Origin: Streptacidiphilus carbonis
GTDB taxonomy: Bacteria > Actinomycetota > Actinomycetes > Streptomycetales > Streptomycetaceae
Direction: 5' to 3'
DNA length: 33,810 bases
Assembly: GCF_000787775.1 (NCBI RefSeq)
Contig: NZ_BBPM01000001.1
Location: 267,972 to 301,781, forward strand
How positions within the stretch are numbered: the first letter of the stretch is position 1; each line of letters opens with the position of its first letter. Of this stretch, positions 7,237 through 17,304 are shown in pieces. The translations under genes were made by a program, and so were the position numbers. Below the pieces are notes generated by a model, which was not told the origin of the DNA, did no database searches, and worked only from the letters and a program-made list of their open reading frames with translations.

Positions 7237-7986
7237 TCAGGGGGAGTCCTGGGAACGGGGGACGACCAGGCCGGTCTCATAGGCCGCCACCACGGCCTGG
7301 GTTCGGTCGCGCAGGCCCAACTTGGCCAGGATGCGGCTGACATGGGTCTTCACGGTCTCCTCGGTGACCACCAGGCGGCCGGCGACCTCGGAGTTGGACA
7401 GGCCCTCCGCCAGCAGCCGGAGGACCTGGGTCTCGCGGTCGGTGAGGGTGGTGAGCACCGGGGCGGGACGGTCGTCCGGACGGCGCGGACGGTGGCGGGT
7501 GAACTCGCTGATGAGTCGGCGGGTGACGGTGGGGGCCAGCAGGGCCTCGCCGTCGGCGATGATCCGCACCGCGTCGAATAGGTGCTCGGCGGTGACGTCC
7601 TTCAGCAGGAAGCCGTTGGCGCCGGCCCGGAGCGCGTCGTAGACGTACTCGTCCAGGTCGAAGGTGGTCAGGATGAGGATGCGGGGGCGGTGCGGACCGT
7701 CCGCCGCCGGTGCTCCCTCCGGGTCGGTGCCGATGAGCTGCCGGGTGGCCTCGATGCCGTCGGTGCCCGGCATCCGGACGTCCATCAGGACCACGTCGGG
7801 GCGCAGCTCGCGGCAGATCCGCACTGCCTCCGTCCCGTCGCAGGCCGTTCCGACGACGGTGAAGTCCGGCTGGGTGTCCAGCAGAGCGGCGAAGCCGGTG
7901 CGGACCACCTGGTGGTCGTCGGCGACGACGATGCGGACCGGTGCGGGTGCCGCTGCGGACGTGGATGCGGGCGGTGGGGTGGTCAT
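7237..7986 (-). CDS. Response regulator, NarL/FixJ (DesR-like) family
   Basis: A 249-residue two-domain regulator. The receiver (about 17-145) has the acidic pair 'ADDHQ' (Asp23, Asp24), the phosphoacceptor Asp69 in 'VLMDVRMPG', the conserved Thr in '[12 protein letters not shown]', and Lys in 'FLLKD'. The LuxR-type HTH (about 182-245) has '[18 protein letters not shown]' and '[14 protein letters not shown]'. Its start overlaps the stop of the histidine kinase by 4 nt (ATGA), so the two are translationally coupled and form a cognate pair. The likely target is the divergent ABC exporter operon starting at 9321, and possibly its own promoter. The signal is unknown. Confidence 0.95.
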   Translation of the reverse strand: MTTPPPASTSAAAPAPVRIVVADDHQVVRTGFAALLDTQPDFTVVGTACDGTEAVRICRELRPDVVLMDVRMPGTDGIEATRQLIGTDPEGAPAADGPHRPRILILTTFDLDEYVYDALRAGANGFLLKDVTAEHLFDAVRIIADGEALLAPTVTRRLISEFTRHRPRRPDDRPAPVLTTLTDRETQVLRLLAEGLSNSEVAGRLVVTEETVKTHVSRILAKLGLRDRTQAVVAAYETGLVVPRSQDSP

Positions 7987-9173
7987 CGGGCGGTCTCCGA
8001 CCTGGTCGGTAGTTCGGTCTCGACGAGGAAGCCGCCGCCGGGCGCGGGCCCCGTGCGCAGTTCGCCGCCCACGGCGGCGGCCCGTTCGCGCATGCCCAGC
8101 AGCCCATGGCCGCCGGCTTCCGATGTGGGGGCCGGGCCCGGGCCGTTGTCGCGGATGCGCAGGCGCAGCGAGTCCTCGGTGTAGTGCAGCTCCACGTCGA
8201 CGGCCGCGCCCGGCGCGTGCCGTCGGGCGTTGGTGAGCGCCTCCTGGACGATGCGGTAGGCGGCCAGCTCGATCCCCGGGTCGAGCCGGTCGGGCAGCCC
8301 GCGCAGGATGAGCCGGGTGCCGGTGCCGGCCGCGTCCCGGGCGTCGTCCAGCAGTTCGTTCAGCTCGCCCAGGCCCGGCTGGGGGCGGCGCTCGGCTGGT
8401 GCGGCCGCTGAATCCGTACCGGCGTCCTCGCGCAGCACGCCCAGCAGTCGGCGCATCTCGGTCAGCGCGGCGCGGGCGGTGTCGCCGATCGCCGACAGCC
8501 GCTGCGCCCCGGCGGCGGGCAGGTCGGGAGTGGTCAGCCGGGCGGTCTCGGCCTGCACCGAGATCATCGAGATGTGATGGGCCACCACATCGTGCAACTC
8601 CCGTGCGATGCGTGCCCGTTCACCACGTGCGGTGTGCTCCAGCAGGGTGCCCACGACGACCTGGCGGGCGGCGCTGCTCTCCAACGCCTCGTCCCGGGCC
8701 CGTAGCGCGGCACCGGTCCAGGCCGCCGCCGGCGCCAGCGCCGCGAGCAGTACGGCGAGCACCCTGGTCGCGGTGTCGGCCGGGTCGCTGAGGGCCAGCG
8801 CCAGGAAGGGCACGGCCAGCACTGCGGCTGCTGCCTGCGCGCCGCTGCGGCCGAGCCGGTACAGCGCGACCAGCTCGGCGCAGGCGCCCGCCCCGGTCAG
8901 GGTGTGGAAGGGCACCAGGGACAGCACCACCGCCAGGGTTACGGTGCCGGCGGCGAGGGCCGGACGCGGCAGGGCCAGAGACAGGGTGGAGGCCAGCGCG
9001 AGCAGGCCGAGCAGCAGTCCCAGTTGCAGCGCCTGTGCGCGGAAGTCGGTGCGCACCGCCCATTCGGTCAGTGCGCACAGCGCGAGCACAGCACCGGCGG
9101 CGGCTGGAGTCCGCCACAGCTGCCTGCGCTCGTCGTCCCTGCCCCGGTCGTCCGCTCGGCCCACGTCGATCAT
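7983..9173 (-). CDS. Sensor histidine kinase, DesK/HisKA_3 family
   Basis: A 396-residue membrane kinase. Four to five hydrophobic helices occupy residues 24-155. The dimerisation/phosphoacceptor region has His194 in '[13 protein letters not shown]'. The ATPase domain has the N-box '[13 protein letters not shown]', the G1 box 'RDNGPGP' and the G2 region '[11 protein letters not shown]'. It has almost no extracytoplasmic loop, so it probably senses a membrane state or an intramembrane ligand, as known for DesK and antibiotic-sensing relatives. ATG 9173 is taken because conserved sequence starts just after it; no strong ribosome site is visible. It phosphorylates the overlapping response regulator and is divergent from the ABC exporter operon. 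Confidence 0.92.
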   Translation of the reverse strand: MIDVGRADDRGRDDERRQLWRTPAAAGAVLALCALTEWAVRTDFRAQALQLGLLLGLLALASTLSLALPRPALAAGTVTLAVVLSLVPFHTLTGAGACAELVALYRLGRSGAQAAAAVLAVPFLALALSDPADTATRVLAVLLAALAPAAAWTGAALRARDEALESSAARQVVVGTLLEHTARGERARIARELHDVVAHHISMISVQAETARLTTPDLPAAGAQRLSAIGDTARAALTEMRRLLGVLREDAGTDSAAAPAERRPQPGLGELNELLDDARDAAGTGTRLILRGLPDRLDPGIELAAYRIVQEALTNARRHAPGAAVDVELHYTEDSLRLRIRDNGPGPAPTSEAGGHGLLGMRERAAAVGGELRTGPAPGGGFLVETELPTRSETAR

Positions 9174-9212
9174 TGTCACCGCTGGGAGCAGGTGCTGGCG
9201 ACCCTCGGGCCA

Positions 9213-9240
9213 GGGAGGCCGGCCTCCCCCGTAAGGGGGA
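9213..9240. promoter_or_regulatory. Overlapping palindrome and hairpin in the TCS/ABC divergent promoter region
   Basis: GGGAGGCCGGCCTCCC (9213-9228) is a perfect 16-bp palindrome. Its last bases also form the left arm of TCCCCC-GTAA-GGGGGA (9225-9240). The two structures cannot form together. They sit between the kinase start (9173) and the ABC ATPase start (9321), a likely binding place for the response regulator. Confidence 0.55.
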
Positions 9241-9320
9241 TGCGCGCACGGGGGAGTCGCTGGCACCGGTGACGCCAGGACGGCTCCCCGGCGCGACGAC
9301 CGGAGCGGGGTCCGGCGGCC

Positions 9321-10304
9321 ATGATTCCTGCCATGGAAGCAACCATCGCGGTAACCGGCCTGCGCAAGCGCTTCGGGCCGACGCAGGCTCTCGACGACCT
9401 GAGCTTCACCGTCACGCCGGGACAGGTGACCGGCTTTGTGGGACCCAACGGCGCGGGCAAGTCCACCACCATGCGGGTCGTCCTGGGGCTGGACACCCCG
9501 GACGCGGGCCGCGCGCTGATCGGCGGTCACGAGTACCGGACCCTCAAGCACCCGCTCAGCCATGTCGGCGCGCTGCTGGACGCCGCGGCGCTGCAGCCCG
9601 GCCGGACCGCGCGGAACCATCTGCTGTGGCTCGCCCACTCCCAGGGCCTGGGCGCCAGGCGGGTGGACGAGGTGATCCGGCTGGCGGGCCTGGAGACCGC
9701 GGCCCGCCGCCGGGCGGGGGGCTACTCCCTCGGCATGCGGCAGCGGCTCGGGATCGCCGCCGCGATGCTCGGCGACCCCCCGGTGCTGATGCTGGACGAG
9801 CCGTTCAACGGGCTGGACCCGGAGGGGATCGTCTGGATGCGCGGCCTGCTGGGCTCGCTGGCCGCGCAGGGGAGGGCGGTACTGGTCTCCAGCCATCTGA
9901 TGAGCGAACTGCAGGACACCGCCGACCATCTGCTGGTGCTGGGGCGCGGCCGGGTCATCGCCGACACCAGCGTCCGTGAACTGGTCGCTGCCGCGTCCGG
10001 CGACCGGGTCACCCTGCGCACCTCCGAGCGCTCGGCGGTGATGACGCTGCTGGCACGGGCCGGGGCGGTGGTGGCGTCCACCGACCGGGAGACCCTCACC
10101 GTGTCGGGGCTGGCGGCGGAACGCATCGTCGCCCTGCTCACGGCGGACGGGGTGCCCTTCTCGGAGGTGTCCGCGCACCGGGCGACGCTGGAGGAGGCCT
10201 ACATGGAACTGACCAGGGACGCGGTGGAGTTCCGCGGCGCCGGCGCCCGATCGGGGTCGACGGAGCGGGCTGACGGCTCGTCGGCCGAGGAGGTCGTGCG
10301 ATGA
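9321..10304 (+). CDS. ABC-2 type exporter, ATP-binding protein
   Basis: A 327-residue single-domain ATPase of the DrrA/CcmA-like class. Walker A is 'GPNGAGKST' (41-49), the signature is 'YSLGMRQRLGIA', Walker B is 'VLMLDEPFNGLD', and the switch His lies in 'VLVSSHL'. A C-terminal extension of about 100 residues is usual for this class. ATG at 9321 and the in-frame ATG at 9333 are both possible starts; neither has a decisive ribosome site. The stop overlaps the next start (ATGA), so the three exporter genes are coupled. The substrate is unknown; transporters beside DesK/DesR-type pairs often export lipids or membrane-active antibiotics. Confidence 0.93.
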   Translation: MIPAMEATIAVTGLRKRFGPTQALDDLSFTVTPGQVTGFVGPNGAGKSTTMRVVLGLDTPDAGRALIGGHEYRTLKHPLSHVGALLDAAALQPGRTARNHLLWLAHSQGLGARRVDEVIRLAGLETAARRRAGGYSLGMRQRLGIAAAMLGDPPVLMLDEPFNGLDPEGIVWMRGLLGSLAAQGRAVLVSSHLMSELQDTADHLLVLGRGRVIADTSVRELVAAASGDRVTLRTSERSAVMTLLARAGAVVASTDRETLTVSGLAAERIVALLTADGVPFSEVSAHRATLEEAYMELTRDAVEFRGAGARSGSTERADGSSAEEVVR

Positions 10305-11854
10305 CCACGACGATCGCGCCGTACCGCTCGCAGGCGGAGGGCGCCCGGGCCGGCTTCCCGCAGTTGCTGCGGGCCGAGTGGACCAAGTTCCGTACCGTGC
10401 GCGGCTGGATGGTCGGCCTGCTGGTCGCCGTGCTGCTGACGGTCGGGTTCGGACTGCTGAGCGCGAACGGCAGTCACCGCAGTTGCAGTGGCCCCAGCGG
10501 CGACGTGGCCTGCCCGTCGCCCCCGGTCGGTCCCGGGGGCGGCATGGTGACCGACACCTTCTACTTCGTGCACCAGTCGCTGACCGGCGACGGGAGCATC
10601 ACCGTGCGGGTCTCCGGGTTCTCGGCCCCAGAGGCCTGGGCCAAGGCCGGAGTCATCGTCAAGAACGGCACCGGCCAGGGCTCCGCCTACGCGGCGGTCA
10701 TGGTCACCGGGACCCACGGGGTGCGGATGCAGTACGACTACACCCATGACCAGGCGGGGCTGCCGGGTGCGGTCTCGTCGAGCTCCCCGCGCTGGCTGCG
10801 GCTGACCCGCTCCGGTTCCACCCTCACCGGCTACGACTCGACCGACGGCAGCAACTGGACCCGGATAGGCGCCGCGCAGTTGGCGGGGCTGCCCTCCACG
10901 GTCCAGATCGGCATGTTCGCGGCCTCGCCCGACTCCGTGAAGACGCTCTCGCAGGGCATCGGCAGCGGTGGCGCCAGCAGCTCTCCGACCAGTGCGACCG
11001 CCACCCTGGACAACGTCACGCTGCAGGGCGGGGCGTCCGGGGCGACCTGGACCGGTTCCATGGGCAACCGTGACGGTTCGCCCGCGGGTGGCGGCTCCGT
11101 CCAGGGCCCCACGGGGGGCTTCCAGCAGGATCCCGGCACCGGCGCCTTCACCGTCCGGGGGTCCGGGGACATCGCCCCCGCTGTCGGCGGCGCGGCGGGC
11201 GACGGCCAGGCCGTCGAACGCACGCTGGTCGGCACCTTCGCCGGGCTGGTCGTGGTGGTGGTCCTGGGCACGCTCTTCATCACCGCCGAGTACCGGCGCG
11301 GCCTGATCCGGACCACCCTCACCGCGAGCCCGGGACGCGTCCGGGTGCTGGCGGCGAAGGCCGTGGTCTGCGCCGGCGCCGCCTTCGCCACCGGGGTGGT
11401 GGCCGCGGCGGTGGCGATCCCGCTGTGCACCCACATCCTGAAGGCCAACGGCAATGTGCTCTACCCCGTCGGGCTCCTCACCGAGGTGCGGCTGGTCGTC
11501 GGGACCGGGCTGCTGCTCGCCGTCGCGGCGGTGATGGCGCTGGCGGTCGGCACGATCCTGCGGCGCGGCGCGGGGGCGGTGACCCTGGTCATCGCGGTGA
11601 CCGTGCTGCCCTACATCCTGGCGACCGCGTCCGTGCTGCCGACCGGGCCGTCGGAGTGGCTGCTGCGGCTCAGCCCGGCGGCGGGCTTCGCCGTCCAGCA
11701 GAGCCTGCAGGTGTTCCCCCAGGTCGACAGCTTCTACACGCCGGTCAACGGCTTCTTCCCACTGGCGCCCTGGGCCGGCTTCGCGGTGATGTGCGGCTGG
11801 GCGGCGCTGGCCCTGGGGCTTGCCGGACACCTGCTGCGCCGGAGGGACGTATGA
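10301..11854 (+). CDS. ABC-2 type permease with inserted lectin-like extracellular domain
   Basis: A 517-residue permease. The first helix is at about 36-54. A very long extracytoplasmic region of about 255 residues (53-308) follows, and then five or so helices typical of ABC-2 permeases, beginning near 'LVGTFAGLVVVVVLG'. Within the insert, residues 82-245 resemble the DUF1349/LamG-like beta-sandwich found in glycan-binding proteins: 'AGVIVKNG', 'YAAVMVTG', 'GVRMQYDYT', 'RWLRLTRSGSTLTGYDSTDG', 'VQIGMFAAS'. The rest of the insert is Gly/Ser-rich. Ordinary ABC-2 permeases of this group have only a short loop there. The gene overlaps its neighbours by 4 nt on both sides. The insert suggests recognition of a surface glycan or cargo; that is inference. 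Confidence 0.88.
   Translation: MTTTIAPYRSQAEGARAGFPQLLRAEWTKFRTVRGWMVGLLVAVLLTVGFGLLSANGSHRSCSGPSGDVACPSPPVGPGGGMVTDTFYFVHQSLTGDGSITVRVSGFSAPEAWAKAGVIVKNGTGQGSAYAAVMVTGTHGVRMQYDYTHDQAGLPGAVSSSSPRWLRLTRSGSTLTGYDSTDGSNWTRIGAAQLAGLPSTVQIGMFAASPDSVKTLSQGIGSGGASSSPTSATATLDNVTLQGGASGATWTGSMGNRDGSPAGGGSVQGPTGGFQQDPGTGAFTVRGSGDIAPAVGGAAGDGQAVERTLVGTFAGLVVVVVLGTLFITAEYRRGLIRTTLTASPGRVRVLAAKAVVCAGAAFATGVVAAAVAIPLCTHILKANGNVLYPVGLLTEVRLVVGTGLLLAVAAVMALAVGTILRRGAGAVTLVIAVTVLPYILATASVLPTGPSEWLLRLSPAAGFAVQQSLQVFPQVDSFYTPVNGFFPLAPWAGFAVMCGWAALALGLAGHLLRRRDV
10544..11035 (+). other. DUF1349/LamG-like domain inside the ABC-2 permease
   Basis: This stretch encodes residues 82-245 of the permease, the predicted extracellular concanavalin-like beta-sandwich. 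The alternating strand pattern and 'LTRSGSTLTGY..DGSNW' are typical of this domain in secreted glycosidases and carbohydrate-binding proteins. Confidence 0.65.
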
Positions 11855-12618
11855 AACTCGCCCTGCATGCGGAGTGGACCAAGCTGCGCACCCAGCCGGG
11901 GACGGCGGCGCTGCTCGTCGCTGCGGTGGTGCTGACGGTCGGGCTGAGCACGGCAGTCGCGGCGACGGCGACCACTGCGAGCGGCTCCGACCCGGCGAAG
12001 CTGGCGCTCACCGGGATCTACCTGGGCCAGGTCGTCGTCGCGGTGCTGGCGGTGACGGTGATGAGCGGCGAGTACAGCACCGGCATGATCCGCACCACGC
12101 TGGGCGCGATGCCGCGCCGCTGGACCGTGCTGGCCGCTAAGGCGACCCTGGTCGCCGGGGCGGCGGCGCTCGCCGGCGGCGTCGCCGTGCTCGGCAGCCT
12201 GCTGGCCGGGGCGCTGCTCCTCCCCGGCCACGGCTTCACCTCCGCGCACGGCTACCCGCCGCTGTCGCCGTCGGACGGCGCGGTGCTGCGGGCAGCCGTC
12301 GGATCGGTGCTGTACCTGGCGCTGATCGCCCTGCTGAGCCTGGGCGTCGCCACCGCGGTGCGGGACTCGGCGACGGCGGTGGGGGTGGTGCTGGCGCTGC
12401 TGTTCCTCTTCCCGATCCTCACGTCGGTGGTGACCGACCCGCACTGGCAGCGGCATCTTCAGCAGATCGCCCCGATGACCGCCGGACTCGCCATCGAGGC
12501 GACAACAGGCCTGCGCGGTCTGCCGATCGGCCCCTGGGCGGGGCTGGGCGTGCTGGCCGCGTGGGCGGCCGGGTCGCTGCTGGCGGGCGGGGTGCTGCTG
12601 CGGCTGCGGGATGCCTGA
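11851..12618 (+). CDS. ABC-2 type permease, second subunit
   Basis: A 255-residue membrane protein with about six hydrophobic helices and the typical N-terminus 'LHAEWTKLRTQPGT', which matches 'LLRAEWTKFRTVRGW' of the preceding permease. The two also share 'GEYSTGMIRTTLGAMP'/'AEYRRGLIRTTLTASP', so they are probably paralogues that form a heterodimer with the ATPase. Unlike its partner it has no extracellular insert. Start ATG 11851 overlaps the upstream stop (ATGA). It converges on the DUF3291 gene with only 7 nt between stops and no room for a separate terminator. Confidence 0.92.
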   Translation: MKLALHAEWTKLRTQPGTAALLVAAVVLTVGLSTAVAATATTASGSDPAKLALTGIYLGQVVVAVLAVTVMSGEYSTGMIRTTLGAMPRRWTVLAAKATLVAGAAALAGGVAVLGSLLAGALLLPGHGFTSAHGYPPLSPSDGAVLRAAVGSVLYLALIALLSLGVATAVRDSATAVGVVLALLFLFPILTSVVTDPHWQRHLQQIAPMTAGLAIEATTGLRGLPIGPWAGLGVLAAWAAGSLLAGGVLLRLRDA

Positions 12619-12625
12619 GCAGGCG

Positions 12626-13114
12626 TCAGACGGCCGTGGTGGTGGGTAGGTTGGTCCGCGGAGCCGGGTGCGGCTCGCGGAAGGTGAACGCCTCGGGCCC
12701 GTCGCCGTGTCGGCGCAGGAGGGCGATGCGCTGCATCGCCTCGGCGGTGGTCGGGAGGTGGCCGGCGGGCACCCACCACATCGCCTGGTGGTGCTCGGCC
12801 AGCCGCTCGAACCACTCGCGGCGGCGGCTGAGCACTTTCAGATGGTCGCTCCGGTAGGTGAAGTCCTTCAGCGCCTGGACCGACTCCCAGACCGAGAGGT
12901 TGATCAGCAGCATGTCGTCATGGTCGTCGGGGCGCAGGCTGGTGGAGTCCGCGCCTCCGTCGTCGACCAGACGCCAGACGAATCCGGGCGCCCCGTCGGC
13001 GAGGGCGTTGATCTCGGGCAGTTGGGCGACGAAGCCGGCCAGGACGGGACCGTCCAGGGGGCCGAGGATGCGTCCGATGTTGACCTGGGCGAGATGGAAC
13101 TCGGTGTCAGCCAT
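12626..13114 (-). CDS. DUF3291 domain-containing protein
   Basis: A 162-residue soluble protein. 'FHLAQVNIGRI' at the start, 'NLSVWESVQALKDFTYRSDH' in the middle and 'WFERLAEHHQAMWWVPAGH' later match the DUF3291 family, which has a dimeric alpha/beta-barrel shape. The aromatic and His-rich helix 'EHHQAMWW' lines the presumed pocket and could bind a small ligand or heme, but this is inference. ATG 13114 is preferred over the in-frame TTG 36 nt upstream because the family sequence begins here. It lies 48 nt below the cysteine-rich regulator on the same strand and may be co-transcribed; a possible TTGACG -35 box (13145-13150) could also give it its own promoter. Confidence 0.82.
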   Translation of the reverse strand: MADTEFHLAQVNIGRILGPLDGPVLAGFVAQLPEINALADGAPGFVWRLVDDGGADSTSLRPDDHDDMLLINLSVWESVQALKDFTYRSDHLKVLSRRREWFERLAEHHQAMWWVPAGHLPTTAEAMQRIALLRRHGDGPEAFTFREPHPAPRTNLPTTTAV

Positions 13115-13162
13115 GGGGACAGCATGGCCGCACCCGCCTTCTATCGTCAATGGAAATGTGTT

Positions 13163-13825
13163 TTAGAGGGCGCCTGCTTCGGATCGCAGCGAGACGCAGC
13201 ACCCCTCCGGGAGCGGGTCGAGCGCCGCCGTCCAGCCCTCGCCGCCCGCGCAGCCCGGGAGCAGACCCTCGATCAGGGCCAGGTTCATGCCGCAGATCAG
13301 CGCGGGGAACTCCTCGGCCAGCGAACGGAAGGGGCAGTTGTGCAACCGCAGCGCCGACTCGTCCCAGTACGGCTCGTACCCGCGCTCGCGCAGCTCGGTC
13401 ACAGGGTCGGGTCCATCGCCCGCAGTCGCCCTGGCCCCGGCCTCGCGGGCCGCCGACTGCAGTTCCAGGTCGAGCCCCGCCCGATCCACCACGTCCGCGA
13501 GGACCCGGGCGACCGAGTCGTAGCTGCGCGGCGGAAGCGACAACTCCCGCTCCCCGGGCGCCCGTTGGTACAGCTTCGCGGGCCGCCCGGCCCCGGGGCC
13601 GGTCCGGCCCGACAGACGCTGATAGGTCACCGCCAGCAGCCCGGCTTCGACCAGCCGGTCCAGATGGAAAGCGGCCAGCGACCGGGAGATCCCCACCGCC
13701 GCAGCGGCCCCGTCCCGCCCCACTGCCGCCGGCGCAGCCGCCACCACCTCCTGGTAGAGCCGCCGCCGCACCGGATCGCCCAGCACGGCGACCGAGTCCA
13801 GCACCTCGTCCTCGCCGCTGTTCAT
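13163..13825 (-). CDS. HTH transcriptional regulator with cysteine-rich C-terminus (SufR/ArsR-like)
   Basis: A 220-residue regulator. Residues 8-90 form a winged helix: 'LGDPVRRRLYQEV', the recognition region 'ISRSLAAFHLDRLVEAGLL', and a wing with 'GAGRPAKLYQ'. The C-terminal half carries Cys164 ('HNCPF'), Cys178 ('ICGMN'), Cys192 and the pair Cys209-Cys210 ('EGCCV'). The spacing and context resemble SufR-type regulators that hold an Fe-S cluster through three cysteines, so redox or iron sensing is plausible but unproven. It is not beside suf genes; the DUF3291 gene follows directly and is the probable target. Confidence 0.83.
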   Translation of the reverse strand: MNSGEDEVLDSVAVLGDPVRRRLYQEVVAAAPAAVGRDGAAAAVGISRSLAAFHLDRLVEAGLLAVTYQRLSGRTGPGAGRPAKLYQRAPGERELSLPPRSYDSVARVLADVVDRAGLDLELQSAAREAGARATAGDGPDPVTELRERGYEPYWDESALRLHNCPFRSLAEEFPALICGMNLALIEGLLPGCAGGEGWTAALDPLPEGCCVSLRSEAGAL

Positions 13826-13833
13826 GGTTCAAC

Positions 13834-13839
13834 TCTATA
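13834..13839 (-). promoter_or_regulatory. Possible -10 box giving a near-leaderless mRNA
   Basis: TATAGA on the minus strand lies 9-14 nt above the ATG of the cysteine-rich regulator. Transcription from it would start at or next to the start codon. No good -35 box is seen, so this is tentative. Confidence 0.3.
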
Positions 13840-13896
13840 GCGAGCGGTCGTTGGCGATAGGGGGCGGCGGGTGCACGATATGCAGGGGGCTGCCTT

Positions 13897-14202
13897 CTAC
13901 AACTGCACGGAAACGTTCCCGACGGTCGCCAGTATCGTCAGTCTGCCGCCGATCGCCTCGAGGTAGGCGGACATGGTTGCCGTATCGAGCTGTTGGGCGC
14001 CACGCTCGATCTGGCTGATGCGTCCCTGGCTGACGCCCATCGCGGCGGCCACCTGGACCTGTGTCATGCCTTGGGTCTTGCGCAGAGCCGCCAGTTCATG
14101 GCCGCGCTCGGAATCGATCATCCGGACCTTGATGACCTCGATCCGATCACGCTGATCCGGAGTGAGGTTCGCTGTGAGATCGGTCAGGCTGCCCAGGTTC
14201 AT
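13897..14202 (-). CDS. XRE-family HTH protein, HigA-like antitoxin
   Basis: A 101-residue protein with a Cro/CI-type HTH: '[33 protein letters not shown]' spans roughly residues 36-68, and a short C-terminal beta extension follows. This is the size and shape of HigA-type antitoxins that follow HigB/RelE-like toxins. ATG 14202 has a strong site (GGAGAGGAGG) of its own, so separate translation is likely even though the frame is also open into the upstream serine hydrolase. The start overlaps (ATGA) the stop of a toxin remnant, the normal layout of such a pair. With its toxin broken, it is now an orphan antitoxin or a plain repressor. Confidence 0.82.
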   Translation of the reverse strand: MNLGSLTDLTANLTPDQRDRIEVIKVRMIDSERGHELAALRKTQGMTQVQVAAAMGVSQGRISQIERGAQQLDTATMSAYLEAIGGRLTILATVGNVSVQL

Positions 14203-15191
14203 CGCTGCTGCCTCCTCTCCTGCTTCTGCTTCGCCTCTTCGGCCAGTGCCGCGAGGTGCGCGGTGTACTTGGCGTCGGCTTCCTTGATCGCCTTTGGATA
14301 CCACGCCTCCGGCGGAGAAGGTCGCGAGCGGCCCGGTGAGATGGTCGATGGCGGTTCGGGCGGAGCGGCCGATCGCGGCGTCGGCTGCCGGGAGGCGCTC
14401 GGCCAGGGACCGGGTGCGGAGGAAGACCGCGACGGCGTAGCGGTGGCCGTCCGGGTACTCGACCACGCCCGCCTCGTTGCGGATGCCCCAGTGCGTGCCG
14501 TTCTTGGCGGCGACCCGGACCTGCGGAGGGAAGCCGGACTCCAGGCGGTGGGACTGGAACTGGCGGGACATCAGTTCCCGCACCTCCGCGCAGGCCTCGG
14601 CGGGGCCGGCCTCGTCGCGCCAGATCGCGGCCAGCAGTGCGGTGATCTCGCGCGGGGTGCCGGCCCGGCCGTGGGCCGGGTCGAGGTAGGCGAGGGCGCG
14701 GATGCGGTCCTCGGAAGCCTGGGCGGGGTCCGTTCCCAGCTCGCGTTCGACCTCGGCGGCGCCCTCGCGGCAGCTCCCGCCCAGTCGGAATCGGGTGAAC
14801 CCCAGCCCGGCGACGGTGTCGCGGACGTTCCGGGCGCCGACCCGCTCCAGCAGCAGGTCGGTCGCGGCGTTGTCGCTGGCGCTCATCATCAGGAACGCGG
14901 CGTCGCGCAGCGAGAGCTCGACGTCGTCCTGGCAGCCGTCGCTGCCCGCGCCGCCGCCGCTGCGGTGGGCCCGGGTGACGGTGTGCCGCTGGGTGCGGTC
15001 CAGCGTGCCGGCAGCGGCCTGTCGCGCGTACTCCAGGGCGACGGCGATCTTGAACACCGAGGCGAGCACGACCGGGGTGTCGGCCCCGAACGAAACCTCG
15101 CCGGGGTCACCGTCCAGTGCGCGGACGTGGAGGAAGCCCTCCGCGTCCGCCTCGGCGAATATCCTCTGCAGGGCGGCGCCGAGCCGGTCGG

Positions 15192-15195
<4 letters not shown>
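13897..15195 (-). CDS. Serine beta-lactamase-like hydrolase, reading through into the XRE gene
   Basis: A class A beta-lactamase/penicillin-binding-fold serine hydrolase. 'SVFK' (46-49) is the nucleophile motif, 'SDN' (107-109) the second motif, and 'KNG' (231-233) stands where KTG is usual. The fold ends near residue 287 ('RTAIDHL'), but no stop follows. The frame continues for about 45 residues of unrelated sequence and then into the XRE protein in frame, giving 432 residues in all. GTG 15195 overlaps the recQ stop (GTGA). No signal peptide is seen, so a cytoplasmic role is likely. The missing stop looks like the result of a deletion between this gene and a toxin gene. Whether the fusion is made, or the XRE protein is translated alone, cannot be told. 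Confidence 0.75.
14199..14315 (-). pseudogene. 3' remnant of a HigB/RelE-type toxin gene
   Basis: In a frame different from the serine hydrolase, about 35-39 codons are readable, from roughly '[14 protein letters not shown]' through '[15 protein letters not shown]' to a TGA at 14199-14201. Toxins of the HigB/Gp49 group often end with a W-Y motif and a helical, basic tail like this, and the stop overlaps the antitoxin start by 4 nt. The catalytic body of the toxin is absent; above about 14315 the sequence belongs to the serine hydrolase. The match is by eye. Confidence 0.5.
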
Positions 15196-17258
<2,063 letters not shown>

Positions 17259-17304
17259 CCGGCGATTCTACGGGTGCGGACGAGGCCTCCGGGGCGGGCT
17301 TCGG

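Noticed and set aside
9226-9239. The CCCCC-GTAA-GGGGG hairpin as an intrinsic terminator
   Set aside because: It lies in a divergent promoter region upstream of both genes, so there is no transcript for it to end in the usual sense; regulatory use is more likely.
7983-10178. Very long minus-strand reading frame (over 700 codons) upstream of the histidine kinase
   Set aside because: The part above 9173 is antisense to the ABC ATPase, which has all ABC motifs, and shows only the low-complexity composition of a shadow frame.
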